Assembly: GCF_027257875.1 (NCBI RefSeq)
Contig: NZ_JAPVQY010000002.1
Coordinates: 102,684 to 166,683, forward strand
Direction: 5' to 3'
DNA: 64,000 bases
DNA from: Burkholderia sp. IMCC1007
GTDB lineage: Bacteria > Pseudomonadota > Gammaproteobacteria > Burkholderiales > Burkholderiaceae
Shown here: positions 29,151 to 36,866 of the stretch, in pieces
How the letters are laid out: every line of letters begins with the position of its first letter
How positions within the stretch are numbered: position 1 is the stretch's first letter
Notes under the pieces: model-generated
Told to the model about the DNA's origin: nothing
What the model saw: only the letters and a program-made list of their open reading frames with translations
Database searches by the model: none
Position numbers and translations under genes: made by a program

Positions 29151-30151
29151 TTTGCGCCTCGCCGGCTGGGCCAGATGCCTTGGGGACGCGCGACCATTAC
29201 TGCGATCATCGCGGCACCAAAGACAAGGTAACGGTATTGCGCAAGCCCCAGGAACACTTGCGGCACAACGAACATCAATGCAGTGCCGAGCAGAACGCCC
29301 GGTATGGACGCCTGCCCACCGACGATCACGATCGCGAAGAGCGTAACCGAGTCGGCGAACTGGAACGAGCCAGGACTCACACCGGACAACTGCATTGCAA
29401 AGAACGATCCGGCGAACCCCGCGATCGCCGCGGCCAGTGAGAAAGCACCGGTCTTGTACCAGCGTGCACGCACGCCGACGGTCACTGCTGCCAGTTCGTC
29501 ATGCTTCAGATACCGAAACGCGCGGCCCAGTGCCGAACGGTCGAGGTTGATCACAAGCAGAAGGACGATCGCCAGCGCGATCCAGCTCAGATAGAAGATC
29601 GCCGTTTGACTGGACAGCGAATAGCCCATGACGGTCGGCGGCACGACACCAAAGATGCCGTCGGCTCCGCCCGTCATTCCGATGGGATCGTTCTTGAGAG
29701 CGAGTACGAAGATCGCGTTCAATCCAAGCGTGACGAGCAGTAAATAGTCGCCTCTCAGTCTTACGATCGGCGCGGAAAGCACCGCCGCGACGAGCGCAGC
29801 CGCCGCTATGGAAAACGGAATCGTCGCGAATACCGACCACCCGTACGTCACGTTCAATACCGCGGTAACGTATGCGCCGATGCCGAAGTAGACCGTGTGG
29901 CCCATGTCATACATTCCGGCTCTTCCCAACACAATATCCTGCGACAGCGCAACCATCGCATACACGGCGAAAACGCCACCGATCGTGATCCACGACGGCG
30001 ACAGAAACACCGGGATCAGCAGGCCGATCGCCCACAGGGTTGTGCCGATCACCGGTCCTTTTGCCGACCGGATTCCGGGGCTATTCGTCCATGCACGATC
30101 TGCGGCCGGACTCGCCCCGGGAACCATTACAGTCTTGCTATCTTGTTGCAT
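29147..30151 (-). CDS. livM: Branched-chain amino acid ABC transporter permease LivM
   Basis: A 334-aa permease with eight to nine hydrophobic helices and the LivM blocks SQDIVLGRAGMYDMGHTVYFGIGAYV and the EAA-like LGRAFRYLKHDELAAVTVGV. AGGAAA lies upstream of ATG 30151; an earlier start 12 codons upstream is less well supported. Forms the translocation pore with LivH. Confidence 0.94.
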   Translation of the reverse strand: MQQDSKTVMVPGASPAADRAWTNSPGIRSAKGPVIGTTLWAIGLLIPVFLSPSWITIGGVFAVYAMVALSQDIVLGRAGMYDMGHTVYFGIGAYVTAVLNVTYGWSVFATIPFSIAAAALVAAVLSAPIVRLRGDYLLLVTLGLNAIFVLALKNDPIGMTGGADGIFGVVPPTVMGYSLSSQTAIFYLSWIALAIVLLLVINLDRSALGRAFRYLKHDELAAVTVGVRARWYKTGAFSLAAAIAGFAGSFFAMQLSGVSPGSFQFADSVTLFAIVIVGGQASIPGVLLGTALMFVVPQVFLGLAQYRYLVFGAAMIAVMVARPQGIWPSRRGAK

Positions 30152-30161
30152 CGTGATTTCC

Positions 30162-31067
30162 TCACACCTTGTTTGCCACGCGTTCACCGAGCAAACCGGA
30201 TGGCCTGACGATCAGAATCATGATCAGCAATCCGAACGTGATGGCATCCTGCCAGGAACTGGATATGTAGCCGGCACCGAATGCATTGACGAGGCCGAGC
30301 AATAGTCCACCGAGCATCGCGCCCGGGATGTTGCCGATACCGCCGATAATCGCCGCGATGAACGCGTTCAATCCATACGACCATCCCATCGTGAAATAGG
30401 CCTGGCGATAGTAGAGGCCGATGAAGAGCCCGCCCACCGCACCGAGCGCGGGGCCGATGAGAAACACGAGACTGATGACGCGGTTCACGTTGATGCCCAT
30501 CAGTTTCGCCGCGTCCTGATCGATCGCTGCCGCGCGAATTGCCGTGCCGAGCCGCGTGTGATTGACGAAAATGTGGAGAGCGAGCATCAGCAGGAATGCG
30601 CCCGCGATGATCAGCACTTGTACGGCGCTGATCGAAGCGCCTCCGACGAGCCAACGCGTTTCCGGCAGCACGTCGGCGGGAAATACCCTCACGTTCGGCC
30701 CCCAGATGAGCATCATGCCGTTTTCAATCAGCATGGATGCGCCGAGCGCGGACACCATCGGTGACAGCCGATTGGCGTTTCGCAGCGGTCGATATGCGAT
30801 ACGTTCGAGCAAGGTGCCGGAGACGGCAACCACGATGACCGCGATAACAAAGGCCAGGATCAGCAAAACGATCGGGCTGCCCAGTCCACCAAGAACGCCG
30901 CCGCCGAGCAAGGTTAGACCGATGAACGCGCCCATCACGCAAAGGTCACCATGCGCGAAGTTGATCAGCCGCATCACGCCATAAACCATCGTGTATCCAA
31001 GCGCAATCAGCGCATAGATTCCGCCTATGGTCAGGCCGTTGACAGCTTGCTGCCAGATGAAATCCAT
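30162..31067 (-). CDS. livH: Branched-chain amino acid ABC transporter permease LivH
   Basis: A 301-aa permease. The N-terminus NGLTIGGIYALIALGYTMVYGVMRLINFAHGDL is the LivH signature, and the coupling loop RLGTAIRAAAIDQDAAKLMGINV contacts the ATPases. Ten bases separate it from livM. Confidence 0.95.
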   Translation of the reverse strand: MDFIWQQAVNGLTIGGIYALIALGYTMVYGVMRLINFAHGDLCVMGAFIGLTLLGGGVLGGLGSPIVLLILAFVIAVIVVAVSGTLLERIAYRPLRNANRLSPMVSALGASMLIENGMMLIWGPNVRVFPADVLPETRWLVGGASISAVQVLIIAGAFLLMLALHIFVNHTRLGTAIRAAAIDQDAAKLMGINVNRVISLVFLIGPALGAVGGLFIGLYYRQAYFTMGWSYGLNAFIAAIIGGIGNIPGAMLGGLLLGLVNAFGAGYISSSWQDAITFGLLIMILIVRPSGLLGERVANKV

Positions 31068-31145
31068 AATGTCGTTTCCAGAAACGTCGAGCCGCCATCA
31101 GGAAAGCACCGCCACATCCTCGGTAGTCGAACGTGGCGGCCGAGC

Positions 31146-32291
31146 TTAGTTCTTGGCGTTTTGATCGAGTGGATAGACGGTCCGATACTGCGCGGACGCG
31201 TTGATCTCGGCGGCTGCAAACGGGCTTCCAACGCGTTCGCCCTTGCTGTCGAAGCCGAAGGTGCCGGTCAGACCGTCAAACGTCTTCATGTTGTGCATCC
31301 AGTCGATCAGCTTCGACGGATCGGTACTCTTCGTGGCCGTCACCGCCGCCAGCACAATACGCATACCGTCAGCATTCGAGAACGTGTAGATGCTGGGCGG
31401 CGTCGCGTTATAAGCCTTCTTGTATTGGGCCAGGAATTCTTTGGCCAGCGGGTAAGGCAGGCTCTCCGGTTCAGGAGTACCGATTATTATGGCGCCTTCC
31501 GACGCCTTGCCCGCAATCTTCGCAAACGATGTGTTCTGGTTTGCGTCGCCACCGACGAACGGCGCAGATAGGCCTAACTGCACCATCTGCGCGCGAATCA
31601 GGCCGCCGTCCGAGTAATACCCCGAGAAATAGAGGACATCGGGATTCTCGGACTTGATCTTGGTCAGGATGGGCGTGTAATCCTGACTACCCGCCGTGAT
31701 GAAGCCGCTGAAGATCACGTTGCCGTTGTTGTCCTTGACCGCCTTGGCGACACCCGCACCCAGGCCGCTTGAAAAGCTCGAGTGATCCGACAGCACTGCG
31801 ATCCGCTTGTACTTCTTGTGCTTCACGAGATATTCCGCCGTGAAGGCCGCTTCCGCGTAGTTCGGCGGCGCATTGCGGAAGAATGTCTTGTAGCCGCGCT
31901 GGGTGAGATCGTCCGTGCTCGCGTCGGACGTGACGATCACGTTCGCCGCCGTGTAGATCGGTGCAGCAGCGAGTGTCGCTCCACTGGTGTAGCTCCCGAT
32001 CACTGCCAGCACACCGTCGTTGACGAGCTTGCGTGCGCAGATCGCCGCCTGCGCCGCTTTGCCCTCGTCATCGCAGGTAACGATTTCGATCTTGCGCCCG
32101 AGCGTCCCGCCAGCGGCATTGACTTGCGTAGCGATCAGCTTGACCGCGTTGGCGATGCCCTGACCTTCGGCAGCGTACTCACCGGTGATCGGCGCCTGAA
32201 CGCCGATCTTGATCGTCGACTGGGCAAACGTCGAGGACATCGCCGTGACCGCGACACCGAAAACTACACATTTCAGACGAGCAGTGCTCAT
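31146..32291 (-). CDS. livJ: Periplasmic branched-chain amino acid-type binding protein
   Basis: A 381-aa solute-binding protein (Peripla_BP_6). The first ~23 residues are a Sec signal ending around STFAQS. The mature protein opens IKIGVQAPITGEYAAEGQGIANAVKL and holds DDEGKAAQAAICARKLVNDGVLAVIGSYTSG, both family hallmarks. GGAG precedes the ATG. First gene of the liv operon, downstream of a double GntR-type operator, so its ligand is probably the amino acid degraded by the DadA/RidA/IOR enzymes; livJ here means type, not proven specificity. Confidence 0.92.
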   Translation of the reverse strand: MSTARLKCVVFGVAVTAMSSTFAQSTIKIGVQAPITGEYAAEGQGIANAVKLIATQVNAAGGTLGRKIEIVTCDDEGKAAQAAICARKLVNDGVLAVIGSYTSGATLAAAPIYTAANVIVTSDASTDDLTQRGYKTFFRNAPPNYAEAAFTAEYLVKHKKYKRIAVLSDHSSFSSGLGAGVAKAVKDNNGNVIFSGFITAGSQDYTPILTKIKSENPDVLYFSGYYSDGGLIRAQMVQLGLSAPFVGGDANQNTSFAKIAGKASEGAIIIGTPEPESLPYPLAKEFLAQYKKAYNATPPSIYTFSNADGMRIVLAAVTATKSTDPSKLIDWMHNMKTFDGLTGTFGFDSKGERVGSPFAAAEINASAQYRTVYPLDQNAKN

Positions 32292-32929
32292 GCCAATTCT
32301 CCGAATTTAATGAAGCGACAGTCGTGCGATCTCCGCTCTGCCTGCGTCCGCAGGTCAGCGCACTCGAGCGGCTGTCTGAATGACTTCTCCCTGGCGCCGC
32401 TCCCCGCAACGGACCCATCTGGATGACGCTCTCGTGCAGGGATCTTCCCCGTGTGTGAAAGCAAGCCGATCGCCCACACAAGTGTCGACACTATCATCGA
32501 CAGTTTTTGAGCGCAAATAATGTTTTTCCCCCATCCTGGAGCGGCTATCCCGGTTCGTTCCCGAGCCTGTGGACTGCTCGGCGGGGACTGGCATCCGGCG
32601 CGTACTGACTTCACAATTCATTTAACTTTGAATCGTGGCTGTGTCCCGGGGCAATACCAGCAAGGCTTTGCGCTCGATCCCCTAAAACCAAACTTCCCTT
32701 ACCCCAGTCCGAACACTAAAAAAACACTAAAAAGCGGACGCGACGAAACCTCATATCCGGCGAGCGTTGGAAGTCGGCAGCATCCGAACTACTCGTCTCT
32801 TCGATGCCATCAGTTGCCGCAACGCGTGCCCACCCGACTATCCGAGAACGGCACGCCGAACACTGGCAGTCTGGCGAACAGTGATGCAATCCCGCGAGGT
32901 GGCATCGGTGAACAATGGCTGACGTTGTA
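32292..32929. other. Interval between livJ and accessory region; likely island junction
   Basis: About 640 bases with no supported gene. The left third holds the livJ promoter region. From about 32600 on, base composition becomes more AT-rich (runs of A near 32718-32735), and the neighbours change from metabolic to accessory genes. I found no tRNA, integrase or att repeat. Confidence 0.45.
32481..32504 (-). promoter_or_regulatory. Double GntR-type operator upstream of livJ
   Basis: A perfect AGTGTCGACACT (32481-32492) is followed by ATCATCGACAGT-like half-site sequence to 32504. The arrangement mirrors that upstream of ridA (one full and one partial site). It lies ~190 bases upstream of livJ. 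Confidence 0.6.
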
Positions 32930-33331
32930 TCAGCCGATTTTGACAACCCGCTCGTCTCCGGTGACCCCGCCCTCGGAATTCGAAGTTTCACGCAACTTGT
33001 CCAGCACTTCCTGATAACTCTCATGCAGTGCCGGCCAGTCCACGCCAGGCTCAAGTGCCGCTGGATCAAGCCGACCAGAAGTCACAGCAAGGCGCACTGC
33101 CGGATGGCAGTGTCCGACTTTGGCCAACCAGCCAGCACATGCGAATTCCTCCCCTTGCCGTGATTGATGACACGCAAACATACTAGCGCCAAAATCCGGT
33201 CCCATGCCCCGGTGATCAGGGCACGTATCAGCCAGCTTTTCGGCTAGGTCGAGATCGAAGTTTGGAATATCTGCCGCGCCCGCGGCACGACGCCAGGGGC
33301 ACGATGCACATGGTTTGCCAGGTGTTTTCAT
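32930..33331 (-). CDS. DUF6283-like cysteine-rich protein
   Basis: A 133-aa protein starting MKTPGKPCASCPWRR, with a CxxC pair at 8-11, a later MFACHQS (Cys ~54) and CAGWLAKVGHCHPAVRLA (Cys ~64, 74). This spacing matches the DUF6283 family, common in phages and mobile elements and probably metal-binding; function unknown. Its start overlaps the stop of the 56-aa gene upstream by 4 bases (ATGA). Confidence 0.75.
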   Translation of the reverse strand: MKTPGKPCASCPWRRAAGAADIPNFDLDLAEKLADTCPDHRGMGPDFGASMFACHQSRQGEEFACAGWLAKVGHCHPAVRLAVTSGRLDPAALEPGVDWPALHESYQEVLDKLRETSNSEGGVTGDERVVKIG

Positions 33332-33498
33332 AATCCGGCGGCTTCGTCATAAACGACCGCTACATCGATGGCATACGCCGACACCACGCGTGGGCACTTC
33401 ACCAGAACCAATTCCTGAGCCTTTGCTTCTTGCTCGCGCCTCGGTCGGCTACAGTCGTTCCACATGTCTTGCCCTAGTTTTGCACTCGCGGAAATCAT
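33328..33498 (-). CDS. Small hypothetical protein (56 aa)
   Basis: A 56-codon frame with a strong GGAGG about seven bases before its ATG and an ATGA overlap with the DUF6283 gene, both arguing that it is translated. No recognisable motif; one central basic stretch (SRPRREQEAKAQ). An in-frame extension upstream to 33675 exists but runs over the zinc-ribbon ORF and is rejected. Confidence 0.55.
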   Translation of the reverse strand: MISASAKLGQDMWNDCSRPRREQEAKAQELVLVKCPRVVSAYAIDVAVVYDEAAGL

Positions 33499-33509
33499 CG
33501 CTCGCCCTC

Positions 33510-33629
33510 CTATCGCACTGTGCCGTTCTGGCAGTGCCCACACCACATGCCTTTGCTCGCATTGCACAATGCTGGGCGGCCACAATACTGGCAACGGATC
33601 GAGATTGCTCCGAGATACATAGATAGCAT
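33510..33629 (-). CDS. Tiny zinc-ribbon-like protein (39 aa)
   Basis: A 39-codon frame whose centre reads CQYCGRPALCNASKGMWCGHC, two CxxC knuckles 14 residues apart with an extra Cys, the layout of a minimal zinc ribbon. GAGG lies upstream (best spacing for the internal ATG at codon 4). It is packed between two other small genes on the same strand. Function unknown; such mini-proteins are common in phage and plasmid cargo. Confidence 0.5.
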   Translation of the reverse strand: MLSMYLGAISIRCQYCGRPALCNASKGMWCGHCQNGTVR

Positions 33630-33637
33630 TTCCTCGC

Positions 33638-33898
33638 TCAAAACCGGATCGTGTCAACCGGTACGTCAATCCCATGATGCATCAGGACTGCTTCACGGAA
33701 GGCACGCCATTCCTCAGTACCAGCCGCCTCGTGCGTGCAATGCAGGCACTGGTCCGCGCCGGCCAACTGCTCGGTTACGGTCCGATGTACGTCTACGCCA
33801 AAACGCTTGCTGAATCGCCCGACACATGACCCATCATGACCTGTCACCCATACGGTGTCGCCAGCCGTCGAGACGTCAATGGTGTAAATCTGTTCCAT
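33638..33898 (-). CDS. Hypothetical protein (86 aa)
   Basis: An 86-aa frame beginning MEQIYTIDVSTAGDTVWVTG. It has a CLHC pair around residues 51-54 and a C-terminal helix-rich part (EEWRAFREAVLMHHGI). I do not recognise a family. It lies in the same-strand run of small genes between VapBC and DUF6283. Confidence 0.6.
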   Translation of the reverse strand: MEQIYTIDVSTAGDTVWVTGHDGSCVGRFSKRFGVDVHRTVTEQLAGADQCLHCTHEAAGTEEWRAFREAVLMHHGIDVPVDTIRF

Positions 33899-33911
33899 CA
33901 GTTCCGCTTCC

Positions 33912-34091
33912 TTAAGCGAGTTCGTACTTATCGAGCAGTTCGAGTTTTCGCATCTCTTTGCGACGTCGCTCTTGCCGCGACTCCTCGGTCGGAATGATGT
34001 CGCGCTTGGCAGCCAGCGTCGCGTCGTAGCGTTCGATTTCCGCCACGAGAGTTACGAGTTCCCTAAGTTCCGCTCGAGCTCTGGTGAACAT
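33912..34091 (-). CDS. Small coiled-coil protein (59 aa)
   Basis: A 59-codon frame, preceded by GAAAGGA. It is highly charged and probably one long helix (ELRELVTLVAEIERYDAT, later SRQERRRKEMRKLELLDKY). No family recognised. First of the small-gene run, 37 bases downstream of vapC. Confidence 0.5.
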   Translation of the reverse strand: MFTRARAELRELVTLVAEIERYDATLAAKRDIIPTEESRQERRRKEMRKLELLDKYELA

Positions 34092-34128
34092 ATCATTTCC
34101 TTTCTCAGTGTATTGGCCGTCGGCACGA

Positions 34129-34524
34129 TTATTTGATCAACTGCATCCCCGCGACCTTCGAGGCCGACACGTCGAAAGTAGCCGTGTACTCGCACTCGGC
34201 TACATGCCCCGAACGCTCGATCAAGCAGTCCGCGAAATCCGCCTTTGAAGATGCTAAAACTCGAAGTGCCTTACGTACCGTGTCAGCACTTTCGACGACC
34301 AGTTCTCTGGTCCCGATCATTGATTCGACGATGTCCTTCATCTGCTCTCGTTCGACACCGTAGCAGCGCCCAAGTACCCAGACGACCTCGATTAATGCGA
34401 CTTGCGAAACATATCCCGGCCGCTCGGGCGACAGGGACTCCATCAGTGCCGTCGCCTTCTTCGACTGAATCTCGTCGTCTTGCGCGAAGTAGCGGACTAG
34501 CACGTTTGTATCCAGTCCGATCAT
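34129..34524 (-). CDS. vapC: VapC-like PIN-domain toxin
   Basis: A 131-aa PIN-domain RNase. Acidic active-site residues are visible: D5 (MIGLDTNVLVRY), E46 (VALIEVVW), D96 and D99 (KADFADCLI) and D118 near the C-terminus. VapC toxins cleave tRNA or rRNA and are held inactive by VapB. The start overlaps the antitoxin stop by 4 bases, the usual vapBC arrangement. Confidence 0.9.
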   Translation of the reverse strand: MIGLDTNVLVRYFAQDDEIQSKKATALMESLSPERPGYVSQVALIEVVWVLGRCYGVEREQMKDIVESMIGTRELVVESADTVRKALRVLASSKADFADCLIERSGHVAECEYTATFDVSASKVAGMQLIK

Positions 34525-34766
34525 CGCGCTGATGCCCCCTGCTCGGCGATGGCCTGATTCATGTCGTCAATCGACACCGGTTTCGCGGGCTTCTTCACAA
34601 TGCCCTTAAGGGCCTCGAGCGAGCGCGTGGCCGGATAGATCTCGTACCGGCCTGTCGCCTCGTTGAAGCTGAATTCGATCCGGTCGCCGGCCTCCAAACC
34701 AAGCTGATTGCGCACGGCCACTGGAATCGTGATCTGACCCTTTGAAGTAATAGTTGCGGCTGTCAT
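34521..34766 (-). CDS. vapB: VapB/AbrB-type antitoxin
   Basis: An 81-aa antitoxin. The N-terminal ~45 residues form a swapped-hairpin AbrB/MazE DNA-binding domain (ITSKGQITIPVAVRNQLGLEAGDRIEF). The C-terminal tail (KPVSIDDMNQAIAEQGASA) should wrap the toxin. GGAGG lies eight bases before the ATG. Confidence 0.9.
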   Translation of the reverse strand: MTAATITSKGQITIPVAVRNQLGLEAGDRIEFSFNEATGRYEIYPATRSLEALKGIVKKPAKPVSIDDMNQAIAEQGASAR

Positions 34767-34781
34767 GGTGACACCTCCCCA

Positions 34782-34803
34782 TTCCTTACTTTATGGTAAG
34801 GAA
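34782..34803. promoter_or_regulatory. vapBC operator palindrome
   Basis: TTCCTTAC (34782-34789) and GTAAGGAA (34796-34803) form a perfect 8-base inverted repeat with a 6-base spacer, just upstream of vapB. AbrB-type antitoxins autoregulate through such palindromes. Confidence 0.65.
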
Positions 34804-35057
34804 AAGCAAAAAGCAAGAGTAGCCTCCAGCCGCATCGCACCACCAATGTACCTCCCGCTGCTCGCCAAGCTCACAGCTTTGACTCCAGTGCTGCATTGGG
34901 GCCGTTGACAAAGGCGGCTTTCGGATTGCCGCCGTCTTGAGTCATTGTGCGGGCGAGGGTCGGCTACAACGAACCGGTTGGACGGTCTGACGTTCATCGT
35001 GGATAAGCGTCAGATTGTCAGTACGGTGTGACGGCGGCGTCCGACGCACCCGACCGC

Positions 35058-35231
35058 CTACCTCGCCGGATTCGGCGTGTCTCGTTCGAAGGTAATGATG
35101 GACCGCGTGGTGGCGGGCCAGTTCGGCATCTGCCGCCATGGAGTCAGCACCTCCAGACGGTCGCCGGAGACGCGGAGCTCCCGGCACCGCATCGTGCCGA
35201 TCCATTTGGGATTCCAGGCGGCCTCGACCTT
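35058..35231 (-). pseudogene. Lipocalin-like protein C-terminal remnant
   Basis: A minus-strand frame reading VEAAWNPKWIGT...LRVSGDRLEVLTPW...TRSIITFERD then a stop. This is the C-terminal part of the lipocalin-like (Lipocalin_5) family. The N-terminal half is missing, so it is a relic. The rest of 34804-35503 holds no supported gene. Confidence 0.6.
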
Positions 35232-35503
35232 GGTACACCATTGGCTGCCTTCGATTCGCTCCATTCCCTTAAGAGTTGAAGTCTCCACAAAATCCGGGGC
35301 GGTTCAGGTCAGGGGTATTCAGGCTCATGATCGTGGCTATTGAGCCGCCCGGCGGGGCGGCGCCTTACTGGCGATCGAGCATCATCGCCCGATGGGCCCC
35401 GCTGGAGTTGGCGATTTAGTTACTTCGCCAACGGTACTGCACCCGGGCCGGCCAAAAATCCGAAATTCATCGTTCAATGGCAATGGCCGGATACGCTGTT
35501 TGA

Positions 35504-36262
35504 CTACCCCTTTAAAGCAGCAGCCGTGATACCCCCAACGGTAGATGACCACCAATCAAAGCCTTTACCTGAGAAAGCCAAGAACGAACCTCCAAGAAAT
35601 ACAGCAAAGACCACGACCATACGGGCCGGCCTGAAATTGAATGTGAGACCAACCAGCCTGACGGCCATCACGCTTCCAGTAATCCGAGCCATACTTTCCG
35701 CGCACTGGAAAACTGCCATCAACGCATTCGAAAGCAAGACACCCACAATCGCGGCCGTTCCAACGATGTTCTCGAACACTACGCGATGTCCGTATTCCGA
35801 TAGGCCGTTCCAAAAGTCACGCGCCTGCATATGAGTTGCCATCTGAATAACGTGCCCGTCCAATCGCCCATAACCGAAGTTGAGCAAGCTCAAAACGATG
35901 ATCGTAACAACAGGGTTGATAAACAATTTGACCATATCCCCCCATGTTCCCTCTTCAGTGCGAAGTCGCCAGAGAAATCCGATGACAAGAGGCAGGATGG
36001 GCAAACTCGACAGAAGCGCAGCCTTCGTAAGGACGTCATAGATTCCATCGATGTGTCGCACGTACAGCCAGCACATGATGACCGATACCACGGCTGCGAG
36101 GACGGCAATCTCTCCACCCGCGCCCCCGCCACCGCCACTACCACCCGATCCGCCAGACCCTCCATTATTGTTAATCCGCGTGTTATTAGTAACGCTGATA
36201 GTGCGGTTACCATTTCCGACAACATTCCCATTTCCCACGATGTCAACATTTACGTGTTTCAT
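35504..36262 (-). CDS. Putative membrane effector with Gly/Asn-rich N-terminal motif
   Basis: A 252-aa protein. Residues 1-32 are an Asn/Gly/Val-rich segment with the repeat VGNGNVVGNGN, then ~18 residues of Gly/Ser linker, then about six hydrophobic helices (~50-68, 78-97, 112-130, 163-182, 190-210, 218-235). No catalytic domain is visible. It lies 121 bases downstream of the JAB gene, same strand, with its own AAGGA ribosome site. By analogy with CBASS and Bil operons it could be a membrane-disrupting effector; that is inference. The N-terminal motif resembles amyloid-signalling or RHIM-like motifs only at the pattern level. Confidence 0.6.
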   Translation of the reverse strand: MKHVNVDIVGNGNVVGNGNRTISVTNNTRINNNGGSGGSGGSGGGGGAGGEIAVLAAVVSVIMCWLYVRHIDGIYDVLTKAALLSSLPILPLVIGFLWRLRTEEGTWGDMVKLFINPVVTIIVLSLLNFGYGRLDGHVIQMATHMQARDFWNGLSEYGHRVVFENIVGTAAIVGVLLSNALMAVFQCAESMARITGSVMAVRLVGLTFNFRPARMVVVFAVFLGGSFLAFSGKGFDWWSSTVGGITAAALKG

Positions 36263-36383
36263 ACGTTATCCTTATTAATATGTCGATTTAAGTTCACAAA
36301 ATTCAGAGTGTCGTCTCGCCCACGGCCATGAGAAGCCTGCGTGCCGTTAAGGCATCGGCAGCCCGGCACCGAGCCGTACCGAA

Positions 36384-36866
36384 TCAGGCCGCGTATGCCC
36401 GAATATCGAGCACGTCGTACCGAATGTCGAAACCGGCTATGCAATCGCTGACGTACCGATGCACTCGCCAATCCCAACCTTCGGGCCCGCCGCCGCCGAT
36501 GAGCATCAATGGGCGTGCAAGCTCTGCCTCTCGATGTCGGGCGATGCCGCGTAGTGTTCGCCTGTCGAGCCAACTCATATGTGGCCTTCCATCAGGGTGC
36601 GTATGCCAGTCTCCCAGATAAACCGCGCGTCCCGATGATGCCTCGAAAATATCGTCGAGCCGATGGCACTGCCAGTCATGATCGGGGTGAAATCGCTGGC
36701 GCTTGTGCCGGGCGGCCGGTCCTGGTCCGATAATGTGCTGAACAACCGGCTCATTGTTACTGGCGACATATCCAACTAGGATGCCCCCCGTTTCGAGCGG
36801 ATACGCGCGGCGAGCCTCATCAAGCATCTCGTCGAGCGCGGGCGCGTCAATCCAAAGCTGGCTCAT
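36384..36866 (-). CDS. JAB/JAMM metallopeptidase (Cap3-like deconjugase)
   Basis: A 160-aa JAB-domain protein with the complete zinc motif: E25 (ETGGILVG), H88 and H90 (DWHTHP), S98 and D101, matching E...HxH-x7-S-x2-D. Such enzymes cleave isopeptide or peptide bonds after the C-terminal glycine of ubiquitin-like proteins; Cap3 removes targets conjugated by Cap2. The start at 36866 overlaps the E2-E1 stop (ATGA); a longer upstream start lies inside the E2-E1 gene and is rejected. Confidence 0.9.
   Translation of the reverse strand: MSQLWIDAPALDEMLDEARRAYPLETGGILVGYVASNNEPVVQHIIGPGPAARHKRQRFHPDHDWQCHRLDDIFEASSGRAVYLGDWHTHPDGRPHMSWLDRRTLRGIARHREAELARPLMLIGGGGPEGWDWRVHRYVSDCIAGFDIRYDVLDIRAYAA

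Noticed and set aside
36121..36180. Short GGN-rich repeat as a possible CRISPR or minisatellite
   Set aside because: It encodes the Gly/Ser linker of the membrane protein; no spacer structure.
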